A stretch of DNA of 64,000 nucleotides from an uncultured Allomuricauda sp. (lineage in GTDB: Bacteria > Bacteroidota > Bacteroidia > Flavobacteriales > Flavobacteriaceae), in NCBI RefSeq assembly GCF_947495325.1, contig NZ_CANLYK010000001.1, positions 1,736,001 to 1,800,000 on the forward strand. The letters are read 5' to 3'. Made by a program: the position numbers and the translations under genes. The notes under the pieces were generated by a model. That model made no database searches, was not told the DNA's origin, and saw only the letters and a list, made by a program, of their open reading frames with translations. Within the stretch, counting starts at the first letter, position 1, and the number at the start of each line of letters is the position of its first letter. This document shows, in pieces, positions 55,403 through 64,000 of the stretch.

Positions 55403-56254
55403 TTAGGGTAAATTTTTAAGCCGCCACAAGGGCTTGTTGAGGTCAAAATTCAACATTCTTCTTATGATATGATACAAATCAGGAAATTTATTCGAAAACT
55501 CCGATGAACTCTCTATGAAATTTTCCATAATAACCGCAAAAAACTCATAGAAATTGGACTTGGCGTACGCCCTAAAATAAGTTGATTTCTCTAACTTTTT
55601 CTGGAAATCCTCCTGATCATAGATTCTTTTGATTTGTGCCAAGCCCACTTTAAACCTTCTTGCTTCCCAACTGGATTTATTTCTCATTTCAAACATCAAC
55701 GCATGAGCCACCTCATGGATACCCAGATTTCGGTTATCATTTGGAATTTTAAATCCTTTTTCAAGGTCCTCAGCCGAAAATACCAATATTTTTAAGTTCG
55801 GATTAAATTCTCCAATATGATGGTTTTTACGAATGCGTGAGTAATACGTATTGGGGTAAATGATGATTCTTGAAATTGATTTTTCATACCTAAAATCACG
55901 CATTCCCATGGTCAAAAGAGCAGCAGAGGCAGAAACATAGGCCTTTATTTTTTCACTGTTGGTTATTCCATTATAAAAAACAAAAGCTTTTTTGGACTTG
56001 AACCAAGCAAACCGCTTTAAAAAAGTTCGTTTCTGTTCAGCATTAAATTGTTGAAAAGGAATAAGAAACTCACTTATAAATTGTCGTTCCTTGGCCGTAA
56101 TTCTCTTAACTGGATGAAAAACATTGTAAAACGTAAATCTTTCACCAAAAAAATATACATAACCTACCCTTGCAAACACATAAAGCAGACCGACTGCCAA
56201 AACAAGCGCCGCAATCTGTCTCTCGGTCTCGGACAAGCCCCCAAATTCCTCCAT
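55403..56254 (-). CDS. MtfA/M90-family zinc peptidase
   Basis: 283 residues. An N-terminal membrane helix (QIAALVLAVGLLYVFARVGYVYF) precedes the MtfA-like domain. Its zinc motif is HEVAHALMFEMRN, and ESS and YAKSNFYEFFAVIMENF follow, with the third ligand Glu in EFFA. E. coli MtfA is a regulated peptidase that binds the Mlc repressor. A membrane-anchored version here is of unknown target. It overlaps the argS stop by one base and is co-transcribed with it. Confidence 0.88.
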   Translation of the reverse strand: MEEFGGLSETERQIAALVLAVGLLYVFARVGYVYFFGERFTFYNVFHPVKRITAKERQFISEFLIPFQQFNAEQKRTFLKRFAWFKSKKAFVFYNGITNSEKIKAYVSASAALLTMGMRDFRYEKSISRIIIYPNTYYSRIRKNHHIGEFNPNLKILVFSAEDLEKGFKIPNDNRNLGIHEVAHALMFEMRNKSSWEARRFKVGLAQIKRIYDQEDFQKKLEKSTYFRAYAKSNFYEFFAVIMENFIESSSEFSNKFPDLYHIIRRMLNFDLNKPLWRLKNLP

Positions 56255-58032
56255 TACATTCGTTCAGGAACATCAATCCCTAAAAGTTTAAAAGCAGATT
56301 GGATTACCTCTCCAACTTTTTTGGACAATTGTACTCTAAACTGTTTTTTCAGTGCATCAGTTTCAGGCAAAATAGGAACTTGTTGGTAGAAAGAGTTAAA
56401 TTCCTTGACCAAATCATAGGTGTAATTAGCTATCAGCGCTGGACTGTAATTTTCTGCAGCCAATTGAACGGTTTCTGGGAAAAGTTGAAGCTGTTTGAGC
56501 AATTCTTTTTCCTTTACATGCAATTTTAATGAGGTTTCAATTGCGCTGGATTGCACGCCTTCAGCTTTTCGTAGAATGGACTGAATCCGTGCATAAGTGT
56601 ATTGAATAAAAGGCCCTGTATTCCCTTGAAAATCGACAGATTCTTCTGGGTTGAACAAGATTCGTTTTTTAGGGTCTACTTTTAGAATATAGTATTTAAG
56701 GGCTCCCAGACCAATGGTCCTGTAAAGTCCTTTTTTCTCTTCATCGGAATACCCATCCAACTTGCCAAGTTCTTCAGAAATCTTTTCTGCAGTTTGGGTC
56801 ATGTTATCTATCAAATCATCCGCATCAACAACGGTACCTTCCCTACTCTTCATTTTACCGCTTGGCAAGTCCACCATACCATAACTCAAATGGTACAATT
56901 GTTCCGCCCAACGATATCCCAGTTTTTTGAGAATCAAAAACAAGACCTTAAAATGGTAATCTTGTTCGTTGCCAACCGTATACACCATTCCATTAATATC
57001 TGGATGGTCTGTTACCCGTTGAATGGCTGTTCCAATGTCTTGGGTCATATAAACTGCGGTGCCATCTGAGCGGAGCACAATTTTTTCATCCAATCCTTCA
57101 TCAGTCAAATCTATACAGACTCTGCCATCATCCTTTTTAATGAAAATCCTTTTTTCAAGTCCTTCTTGTACCACATCCCTTCCTAAAAGATAGGTGTCGC
57201 TTTCATAGTACAGCGTATCAAAATCGACACCCAAATTTTTGTACGTACTATCAAATCCCTCGTACACCCAGCCGTTCATTTTTTTCCAAAGTGCAACAGT
57301 TTCAGAATCTCCAGCCTCCCATTTACGAAGCATTTCTTGTGCTTCAAGTAAAATTGGAGCTTCTTTTTCAGCTTTTTCTTTTTCTGTGCCGCCAGATACC
57401 AATTCTGCAATCTGTTCTTTGTAAGCCTTATCAAAACCTACATAATATTTTCCGACCAAATGGTCCCCCTTTAAACCAGAAGATTCCGGGGTCTCTCCAT
57501 TTCCAAACTTCTTCCAGGCCAGCATGCTCTTACAAATATGAATGCCTCGATCATTGATAATCTGTGTTTTGTATACTTTTTTCCCTGCAGCCTTAAGGAT
57601 TTCGGCAACAGAGTACCCTAAAAGATTGTTTCGAATATGCCCTAAATGCAATGGCTTATTGGTATTTGGGGAGGAATACTCCACCATAACAGCATCCGTG
57701 GCAGCAGTTTTCACATACCCAAAATTATCTTCTTCGCTGATTGCATTGAAAAAATCCAGATAAAAACTATCTTCAATAACAACATTCAAAAAGCCCTTGA
57801 CCACATTGAACTTTGTAACTTCTTCCACATTTTCTTGCAAATACTCGCCAATCTTTGTGCCAATTTCCATAGGATTCCCTTTTACCACTCGTAGCATGGG
57901 AAACACCACCACGGTGACATCGCCTTCAAAATCTTTGCGCGTGGGCTGAAACTCCACCGAAGGTAGTTCTGCATTAAAAATTGAGGAAACAGCTGCCTTG
58001 ACTGTAGTTGTAAGTACCTGTTCAATATTCAT
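56254..58032 (-). CDS. argS: Arginyl-tRNA synthetase
   Basis: 592 residues, usual length. An Arg-tRNA synthetase N-terminal additional domain (1 to about 105) is followed by the HIGH signature in NKPLHLGHIRNN, the KMSKS-like SGKMKSREGTVV, and a C-terminal DALR anticodon domain (FIQYTYARIQSILRKAE onward). Essential for translation. Lies upstream of the MtfA-like gene with a one-base overlap. Confidence 0.98.
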   Translation of the reverse strand: MNIEQVLTTTVKAAVSSIFNAELPSVEFQPTRKDFEGDVTVVVFPMLRVVKGNPMEIGTKIGEYLQENVEEVTKFNVVKGFLNVVIEDSFYLDFFNAISEEDNFGYVKTAATDAVMVEYSSPNTNKPLHLGHIRNNLLGYSVAEILKAAGKKVYKTQIINDRGIHICKSMLAWKKFGNGETPESSGLKGDHLVGKYYVGFDKAYKEQIAELVSGGTEKEKAEKEAPILLEAQEMLRKWEAGDSETVALWKKMNGWVYEGFDSTYKNLGVDFDTLYYESDTYLLGRDVVQEGLEKRIFIKKDDGRVCIDLTDEGLDEKIVLRSDGTAVYMTQDIGTAIQRVTDHPDINGMVYTVGNEQDYHFKVLFLILKKLGYRWAEQLYHLSYGMVDLPSGKMKSREGTVVDADDLIDNMTQTAEKISEELGKLDGYSDEEKKGLYRTIGLGALKYYILKVDPKKRILFNPEESVDFQGNTGPFIQYTYARIQSILRKAEGVQSSAIETSLKLHVKEKELLKQLQLFPETVQLAAENYSPALIANYTYDLVKEFNSFYQQVPILPETDALKKQFRVQLSKKVGEVIQSAFKLLGIDVPERM

Positions 58033-58110
58033 TAATAAACTGCATTTAAGGGTGCAAAACTACATATTTTTTAGGCTTTATGACTAGTTTAATACGCCTT
58101 GTGCAAATTC

Positions 58111-58563
58111 ATGAGCCCATTTTGGTTAATTTTGAAAATGCTGCTCAATGTTTCTTATTCAGACAAAAAAGTCACCAAAAAAATTGATGAAGCCGTAGGC
58201 AAACCTTTTACGTTAAAAGAACGTTTTGCATTGGGTGGAATAGGTTCTCCTAAACTTTTTATTACAGATGCCAATATCGAAATCCAAAACCTACTCATTT
58301 TGGACAATAACCTCAATACGTGCAATATTGAAATGCGTCCAAAAGGTATCATTGTTCGGTTTAGGTCTTTACTGGAAACTTATGGATTGATTATACCCTA
58401 TTACAAACTCACCATTTATAAAGGAGATTTTGCAGTGTATTCCATTTACATTGACAACTATTGCATTAAGGTAAAATCAGACACTAAAGCCATACAAAAA
58501 TTCTTTAGAAAGTTACTGGATTATAAAGCGGACAATGCGCCAACTTCTATTGAAGATCTATAA
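58111..58563 (+). CDS. Conserved hypothetical protein, PH-like fold possible
   Basis: About 150 residues from the ATG at 58111. Alternatives are a TTG at 58099 and an ATG at 58138, the last beginning MLLNVSYSDKK. The body is beta-rich (SPKLFITDANIEIQNLLI, RPKGIIVRFRSLLETYGLIIPYYKLTIYKG, YCIKVKSD) and ends in a helix (IQKFFRKLLDYK), like pleckstrin-homology-type bacterial domains. No function can be assigned. Divergent from argS. Confidence 0.7.
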   Translation: MSPFWLILKMLLNVSYSDKKVTKKIDEAVGKPFTLKERFALGGIGSPKLFITDANIEIQNLLILDNNLNTCNIEMRPKGIIVRFRSLLETYGLIIPYYKLTIYKGDFAVYSIYIDNYCIKVKSDTKAIQKFFRKLLDYKADNAPTSIEDL

Positions 58564-58703
58564 CCCATATACACTAGAATCTGTAAAAAATCCAACTATG
58601 GAACAATCCTTGTTACAAATCCATTCAACATTCGTCTGTTCTAAAGCAACCTTTTTACCATTTATGTTGTCTTTGTAAAAGAGAATAGTATAAAAATAAA
58701 TCC

Positions 58704-60194
58704 ATGTCTTTACTGAAGCCTTTACTTACTTTCTGCCTCTTTTTGGTACTATGTCATTCCCTGACCGCACAAACCGTTAGCTCCAAATTAGTGGATGCTA
58801 AAACGCAAAAAGGCATTCCTTACGCGACGATTCAATATGGGGAACACCAAGGGGTTATTACCAATGAGGAAGGACGTTTTAGTTTTGTTATAGATGAGGG
58901 AGCTGTTGGTTTGGATTCCATTTATATAACCTCAATGGGTTATGAAAAAAGAGGTTTTACGCTGCAACAATTGCAAGACAGTATTATTCCCATAAATCCA
59001 AAGGCAATCGAGCTAAGTGGAGTCTACCTTTTTGATAAAGAACTAAGTGTGGACGAAATCATGGATCGTGTTGAGGAGCGACTCCCCTTTAATTATAACA
59101 AAGAACCCTTAAAACAACGATTCTTTTTAAGACAATCCAGTTTCAATACCATGCAGCGGTTGGACATAGAATTTAAGAAATCGACCATTGAAGAATTGAA
59201 CAAAAAGTTGATTGATAGCATTATTACAATCCTTCCTAAAAGCGCATCCTACTATACAGAAACCTTGGGAGATTATTACAAAAATGGCGAAGAAAACAAA
59301 TTGGAAATCATAAAAGCGGCAGAATTGTATGATAAAAGCAACGAAGGTTCCATGGAAGCGCTTTCCGATAAACTGGAAGCTATATTTAAGGCCAATGTAA
59401 AACCAGATTCTTATCTAAAGATAAAATCGGGCATTTTTGGAGAAAAGGTACAATTGGATTCCGTTTTTGATGCTGAGGAAGATGCCGAAACGTTGGAAGA
59501 GGAATTTGACAAACCGAAGAAAAATGATTTTCTAAGCAACCGCAAATATGTGTTGAAAGAAATCCATTCCCAATTTTTTGGAAAAAAGTCCAAATTGGAT
59601 GTAGCCAAAAAGCTAAATCGGTATGAATATGAACTGTTGGGGTATTCCGAGCTTGAAAATCAAGGCGTATACGTCATAGGGTTTGTGCCAAAAGGCGGAG
59701 CTGATTTTAAAGGACAACTTTTTATAAATATTGAGGATTTTGCCATTATGCGGATGGATTATGAAAATGTAAAACCGCTGCGTAGCATTAAACTCCTTGG
59801 TTTTAGCTATCGTGAACAGAAATATACGGGTAGTACCGTTTTCTCAAAGTTTGGAAAAGACACATACGATCTTAAATTCATGAACCTCACTTTCGGGCGA
59901 AAAATGGGCGTGGACAGACCTTTAAAAGTGATTGAAAAGAATAAATATGTAAAGGGACGAAGAAAACAAAATGAACTGTCCCTTGCCTTGGATATCATTA
60001 ACTACAATACCGAAAAGTTTGAATTTGTAGTTTTTGATTCAAATGCGGTGCCCAAAACCAATTTTGAAGCTTTGGAAGAAGATGAAACCGTAAAAGCCAC
60101 CTATCTATCTTCCTATAATCCAGAATTTTGGAAAGGCCATACCATTATGGAACCCAACAAAGTCATACGCGAGTTTGTAGTTGAAGGGGAGTGA
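58704..60194 (+). CDS. Exported protein with an N-terminal carboxypeptidase-regulatory-like domain
   Basis: 496 residues, signal peptide ending in SLTAQ. The CarboxypepD_reg-like domain spans about 25-105 (KGIPYATIQYGEHQGVITNEEGRFSF). A charged helical middle region (about 110-270) and a beta-rich C-terminal part (about 270-490, QLFINIEDFAIMRMDYENVK) follow. Widespread in Bacteroidetes, often surface or periplasmic. No catalytic motif and no TonB plug or barrel. Function unknown. Confidence 0.82.
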   Translation: MSLLKPLLTFCLFLVLCHSLTAQTVSSKLVDAKTQKGIPYATIQYGEHQGVITNEEGRFSFVIDEGAVGLDSIYITSMGYEKRGFTLQQLQDSIIPINPKAIELSGVYLFDKELSVDEIMDRVEERLPFNYNKEPLKQRFFLRQSSFNTMQRLDIEFKKSTIEELNKKLIDSIITILPKSASYYTETLGDYYKNGEENKLEIIKAAELYDKSNEGSMEALSDKLEAIFKANVKPDSYLKIKSGIFGEKVQLDSVFDAEEDAETLEEEFDKPKKNDFLSNRKYVLKEIHSQFFGKKSKLDVAKKLNRYEYELLGYSELENQGVYVIGFVPKGGADFKGQLFINIEDFAIMRMDYENVKPLRSIKLLGFSYREQKYTGSTVFSKFGKDTYDLKFMNLTFGRKMGVDRPLKVIEKNKYVKGRRKQNELSLALDIINYNTEKFEFVVFDSNAVPKTNFEALEEDETVKATYLSSYNPEFWKGHTIMEPNKVIREFVVEGE

Positions 60195-60220
60195 TTATTG
60201 TCAATTTTCAACAACCAACT

Positions 60221-60301
60221 TGTCATTTCGAAATGAAATGCAAAGCATTGATTGAGAAATCAAAACAACTCATGGATTTCTCGCCTGCGCTCGAAATGAC
60301 A
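60221..60301. repeat. Palindromic intergenic repeat (REP/MITE-like)
   Basis: Terminal inverted repeats TGTCATTTCGA (60221-60231) and TCGAAATGACA (60291-60301) are perfect over 11 bp. Inside them, GAGAAATC (60254-60261) pairs with GATTTCTC (60275-60282). A partial half-copy follows at about 60309-60335. Elements of this type are widespread between flavobacterial genes. The whole could form a long cruciform or RNA hairpin. Confidence 0.82.
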
Positions 60302-60426
60302 TAAATTAAGATTTCTCAGTACCTTCGAAACGACAAAGAGTTTTAAAACTAAAAGCCATCTTTAATTTCCTAAAACATAATAAACTACTATCAATCTCCA
60401 CGGGAACCCTACTGCTTTTTTCAGTA

Positions 60427-61836
60427 TTGGTTTTCTTTTTTACGGAAGCGAGTTACCGCAGTATAGAAGAGCTATCGCTTTGGGTACGAACTTATTTTGG
60501 GTATTTCTACCTCTATTTAGGTCTAGGGTGTGTGCTTTTACTATTGGGTATTGCCTTTTCACCATGGGGTAAACTCAAATTGGGTGGGCCAGAAGAAAAA
60601 CCTGAACATTCTTCTTGGGCATGGGCCAGCATGCTCTATAGTACGGGAATGGGAGCAGGTATTTTGCTACGCGCGGTACAGGAACCTGTTTTTATGCAGC
60701 AAAATCCTCCATTTCCTTCAAACAGTTCCAATGAAATTTTGGCATTGGAATTTACTTTTTACCAATGGGGTTTTACGGCATGGGCCTTTTATGGACTATT
60801 TGCTTTGGTTATAGGTCATGCGTTGTTTGTAAAACACAAAAAAGTATTGGTAAGCAGTTCCATTCCAGAAAAGTTCAAAGGAAAGAAACGAGCCAATACC
60901 ATAGACATTTTGGCTATCATCACTACTGTTTTTGGACTTATCGCAGCTGTGGGTTTGGGTACGGCCCAAATTACAGGCGGGCTTAATCATGTGTTTCAAG
61001 TAGATTTAGGAGTCTCCGTCACCCTACTTCTGGCAATTCTTATCTCTGTCATTGCCTTTATTTCAGTTTGGTTGGGTGTGGACAAGGGTATAAAACAGAT
61101 TTCAAAATTCAATATTCTGGTGACCCTGGTTTTACTGGGTTTTGTTTTTATAACCAGTAATATGGGTGAAATTCTTCTTTCCTTCGGAAAGGCATCCCTA
61201 CACTATATCATTGACTTTATTCCCATGAGTCTTGCTATAGGCAGCTATAATCCCGGTATTGATTTTCTAACGGATTGGACCTTTTATTATTGGGCTTTTT
61301 GGCTCGCATGGGCGCCTTTCACAGGGATTTTTATTGCCCGTATCTCAAGAGGGCGAACATTGCGACAAATGCTATTGGGTGTATTGATTTTACCTTCGTT
61401 GGGTACTTTTTTTTGGTTTTCTGTGTTTGGTACTTCCGCATTTGAGGTCATCGAAAGTTGGGGTAGCTATAACAACGAATTTGGAAATGTGTTTTCCTCC
61501 ATCTTTGTGTTTTTTGAACACTATCCCATACCTTCAGTATTAAATAGTATCACCATTCTGTTATTGGTAAGTTTTTTGGTCACCTCAGTAGATTCAGCGG
61601 TTTTTGTGCTGAGTATGTTCACCGATAATGGGAGCCCCAAACCACAAAAGAAGCATCGGTTAGTATGGTCAATTCTTATTCTGTTGGCTACATTGGCCAT
61701 CATTTTATTGGGTAACGCAAAGCCAGAGATAAATGTACTCGAAGCGGTGCAAAAATTATTGATTATCACCTCCCTCCCTTTTGCATTTTTTATGGTTGCA
61801 ATGGGAGCTATTTTTTTGTGGAATTTCAAAAAGTGA
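60427..61836 (+). CDS. BCCT-family (betaine/carnitine/choline) transporter, start uncertain
   Basis: 469 residues from a TTG, with at least 11 helices. Family features: the glycine-rich TGMGAGILLRAVQEP and the tryptophan-rich DWTFYYWAFWLAWAPFTGIF. The frame stays open upstream to 60310 and encodes the expected first helix (LLSISTGTLLLFSVLVFFFTEA). No ATG, GTG or TTG precedes that helix. The TTG given here would cut it. The start may have been lost when the palindromic repeat arrived, or a non-standard codon is used. Substrate is probably a betaine-type osmolyte. Confidence 0.85.
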   Translation: MVFFFTEASYRSIEELSLWVRTYFGYFYLYLGLGCVLLLLGIAFSPWGKLKLGGPEEKPEHSSWAWASMLYSTGMGAGILLRAVQEPVFMQQNPPFPSNSSNEILALEFTFYQWGFTAWAFYGLFALVIGHALFVKHKKVLVSSSIPEKFKGKKRANTIDILAIITTVFGLIAAVGLGTAQITGGLNHVFQVDLGVSVTLLLAILISVIAFISVWLGVDKGIKQISKFNILVTLVLLGFVFITSNMGEILLSFGKASLHYIIDFIPMSLAIGSYNPGIDFLTDWTFYYWAFWLAWAPFTGIFIARISRGRTLRQMLLGVLILPSLGTFFWFSVFGTSAFEVIESWGSYNNEFGNVFSSIFVFFEHYPIPSVLNSITILLLVSFLVTSVDSAVFVLSMFTDNGSPKPQKKHRLVWSILILLATLAIILLGNAKPEINVLEAVQKLLIITSLPFAFFMVAMGAIFLWNFKK

Positions 61837-61865
61837 GCCCCTGAATCAAGTTATGGGTAACCAAC

Positions 61866-62795
61866 TTAGTTCTTGGGTAAAAAAACTTCTGCCATCATAC
61901 AACGGGCACTACCACCGCCACACGTTTCAATGGTATCCAAAGGGCTGTGAATAATTTTACAGTGCTTTTCAATAGCATCAATTTGGGTTTGGTTCAAGCT
62001 TTTAAATGCCGCTGAGCTCATTACCATGAAACGTTGGTCATTGGCACCTATAACTTGAAGCATATTACCAGCAAACTGATACATCTGCTCTTCTGAAATA
62101 GTAATAATTTCCCTACCATCTCTTTTAAGGTGTCCAAGCACATTTTTACGCTCTTTTTTATCATCAATTGTACTGGAACAGATTACTACAAAAGTTTCGG
62201 CCATGGCCATCATAACATTGGTATGATAAATGGGCAAGCGTTTCCCATCTACAGTCTGGTTAGCGGTAAATAGTACCGGAAAACAATCAAAATCTTCGCA
62301 AAACTCTATAAAAAGCTCTTCGTGGGCGCGTTCGGATAGTGCGCAGTATGCTTTCTGGTTAACCCTATCCTTTAATATACTACCGGTTCCCTCCAAAAAA
62401 ACACCTTCTTCCTCCGCATCGGTATAATCCACAATAGTATCTATGCGAAAACCATGTTCTTCCAACGTATCAAAGATATCTTTTCTACGTTCCTTTCTTC
62501 GGTTTTCGGCAAACATGGGATACACACATACGGTTCCGCTATCATGGAATGATATCCAATTGTTCGGGAAAATGGAATCTGGAGTGTCCGTTTCCTTTTT
62601 ATCGTGCACAACAATAACGTTCACACCATGGTCTCTTAGCTTGGTCACAAAATCATCAAACTCCTGCTGGGCCTTACCATTGACTTCATCATTCTTTATG
62701 TTCAACTCCTCTTGAAAGTAATTGTTCACTGCCGTCTGTTCATTCATTCTGAAATTGACAGGCCTAATCATTAAAATTGTGTTGGTAACTTGCAT
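61866..62795 (-). CDS. ctlX: Citrulline utilisation hydrolase CtlX type (arginine deiminase superfamily)
   Basis: 309 residues of the guanidine-modifying fold. Conserved: TILMIRPVNFRMNEQTAVNN, FPNNWISFHDSGTVCVYPM, GTGSILKDR, IYHTNVMMAMAETF, and the nucleophile Cys in GGGSARCMMAEVFL. This group is annotated as citrulline utilisation hydrolase or amidinotransferase-like. Substrate not proven here. 12 nt separate it from a second superfamily member on the same strand. Confidence 0.88.
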   Translation of the reverse strand: MQVTNTILMIRPVNFRMNEQTAVNNYFQEELNIKNDEVNGKAQQEFDDFVTKLRDHGVNVIVVHDKKETDTPDSIFPNNWISFHDSGTVCVYPMFAENRRKERRKDIFDTLEEHGFRIDTIVDYTDAEEEGVFLEGTGSILKDRVNQKAYCALSERAHEELFIEFCEDFDCFPVLFTANQTVDGKRLPIYHTNVMMAMAETFVVICSSTIDDKKERKNVLGHLKRDGREIITISEEQMYQFAGNMLQVIGANDQRFMVMSSAAFKSLNQTQIDAIEKHCKIIHSPLDTIETCGGGSARCMMAEVFLPKN

Positions 62796-62807
62796 TGGAA
62801 CGATTCT

Positions 62808-63722
62808 TTATGCTCTTATTAACGGTAACGTACTACAGCGTAAAAGGCCTTCTTGCTTGGCAATCTCCGCATATGGAACTTCCTCTACCACAAAGCCATT
62901 TTCACGCAACCAATTGTTCAAGCGGGTAAAACTTTTTTCTGAAACAACAACTTCTGGGGAAATGGAAAATACATTGCTGAACATCTGGTACATCTCATCT
63001 TTGGTAATTTCAAATACGTTGTCCTTTCCAAAATAATCAACGAGCCATTGGTATTCTTCTTCAATTAAAAATCCATTTTTATGCAAAATTGCTTTATTCC
63101 TCCCTACCGGCTGAAAACAACAATCCAAGTGCAAGGCATTATCTTTTGCGATTGTGTTTGATTTTCGGAGTTCAAAGGATTTTACTTTTTTATGCGGAAA
63201 TTGTGCCCTTATGTATTCTACCGCTTCATTGTTGGTCCTAGCAGTTATTAAATCGGGATAGTCTTTACCCGTATAGGTGCCAATAAAAATGTATTCGTTC
63301 CATGGCATGACATCACCTCCTTCAATATGTACCTCTTCCGGAGGGCGGACAATCTTGGTTGGGTCCATTTTATCCAAAACATGTTGAATGGCATCAAATT
63401 CCTTTTCACGATCGGGCAATATATTGGAGTGAAATAATTTATCCTCAATGACAAATGCAATGTCCCTAGAGAAAATCTGATTGCAATTCTCCAAAATTGA
63501 AGGCCTAAATACTTCAATTCCATACTTTTGGAACACTCTTGCAAACGCTTCCATTTCGTTTACCATATCTTCTTCCTTAGGATATGTGCCCGCTAGAATA
63601 TGCTCCAAAGATTTAGGGTCATAAGCTTCTTCAGGTTTTGGTACTGGCCCACAACTTTTGGCTGTACCCAAAATGACCGCTTTGAGCGGGTCCGTTTCAT
63701 TTAAAATATGCAATTGCATCAT
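62808..63722 (-). CDS. Arginine deiminase-superfamily amidinohydrolase/amidinotransferase
   Basis: 304 residues. Superfamily motifs: RPSILENCNQIFSRDIAFVI, HIEGGDVMPWNEYIFIG (Glu and Asp of the guanidine site), LHLDCCFQPVGRNKAI (His and Asp), and C-terminal Cys in LLRCSTLPLIR. It could act on arginine, dimethylarginine or a related guanidine. It is the upstream gene of a two-gene operon with ctlX. Confidence 0.88.
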   Translation of the reverse strand: MMQLHILNETDPLKAVILGTAKSCGPVPKPEEAYDPKSLEHILAGTYPKEEDMVNEMEAFARVFQKYGIEVFRPSILENCNQIFSRDIAFVIEDKLFHSNILPDREKEFDAIQHVLDKMDPTKIVRPPEEVHIEGGDVMPWNEYIFIGTYTGKDYPDLITARTNNEAVEYIRAQFPHKKVKSFELRKSNTIAKDNALHLDCCFQPVGRNKAILHKNGFLIEEEYQWLVDYFGKDNVFEITKDEMYQMFSNVFSISPEVVVSEKSFTRLNNWLRENGFVVEEVPYAEIAKQEGLLRCSTLPLIRA

Positions 63723-64000
63723 ATATGATTACTTCATTGGTAAGGGGTAATAAAATACCTTGAACTGGAGGAAATCCTCAAAAATTGTATGGCAAATCTA
63801 ATGCTTTGCCAACGATTTTCCATTTAGTTAAATAGAAAAAATATCAGTTTTATTAAGGCATTTTACTATCCTTTATGGATTTTACTATTATATTTTTAAT
63901 TGTTTGATTTTCAAATGTTTAAAATCAATATAGTTATAAAAAAATTCAATATTTAAGTGTGAAATTATATAAATTAATTACTACATTTAAAATAAGAAAA
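63723..64000. other. AT-rich spacer at the right edge
   Basis: Very AT-rich, no open frame of note. It must contain the promoter of the amidinohydrolase-ctlX operon on the minus strand. Nothing else is recognised. Confidence 0.6.

Overview
The window reads as a chromosome segment of a marine Flavobacteriaceae bacterium (Bacteroidetes). Supporting signs are SusC/SusD pairs, a hybrid two-component regulator, many short lipoprotein signal peptides, TAnnTTTG-type promoter elements, AT-rich spacers, and a proteorhodopsin gene next to a Blh-type carotene dioxygenase gene. No rRNA, tRNA, CRISPR array or intact insertion sequence was seen.

Left third (1-26.2 kb): a carbohydrate-use locus. It starts with the 5' end of a SusC-like receptor and a one-protein hybrid two-component regulator, both on the minus strand. 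Divergent from them is kduI-kduD-DUF4861-GntR, which handles unsaturated uronate, followed by a SusC-SusD-fasciclin-lipoprotein operon. An exported Gfo/Idh oxidoreductase and a DUF1080 lipoprotein form a possible 3-keto-glycoside cleavage pair. A second GntR regulator, a close paralogue of the first, is divergent from a full L-rhamnose operon: aldolase/dehydrogenase fusion, isomerase, kinase and an NCS1-like permease. Rhamnose plus uronate catabolism fits rhamnogalacturonan I or ulvan. No polysaccharide lyase, glycoside hydrolase or sulfatase for such a glycan is present, so the depolymerising enzymes must lie outside the window.

Middle (26.2-49.3 kb): mostly housekeeping and scattered accessory genes. 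These include an exonuclease/GIY-YIG fusion, an aldose epimerase-like protein, an M20 peptidase, a cystathionine beta-synthase-like enzyme, a LolC/E-type permease, a NamZ-type muramidase, a sterol desaturase-like enzyme, QueE, an exported RidA, a HerA-like ATPase, an HxlR regulator with a divergent hydrolase-VOC pair, FolD, a four-helix-bundle protein and Ffh.

Right third (47.2-64 kb): a cell-surface signalling unit made of an ECF sigma factor, a FecR anti-sigma factor and a TonB receptor with an STN domain. Divergent from it is a large acidic lipoprotein built from two kinds of internal repeat. An identical bipartite motif (12 bp, 9-bp gap, 7 bp) precedes both the fecR gene and the lipoprotein gene in the direction of transcription. 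I read it as the promoter recognised by this sigma factor, which would tie the lipoprotein to the system. After it come blh and proteorhodopsin (divergent), an MtfA-like peptidase, ArgS, a carboxypeptidase-regulatory-domain protein, a BCCT transporter whose start appears disturbed by a palindromic repeat, and two arginine-deiminase-superfamily enzymes.
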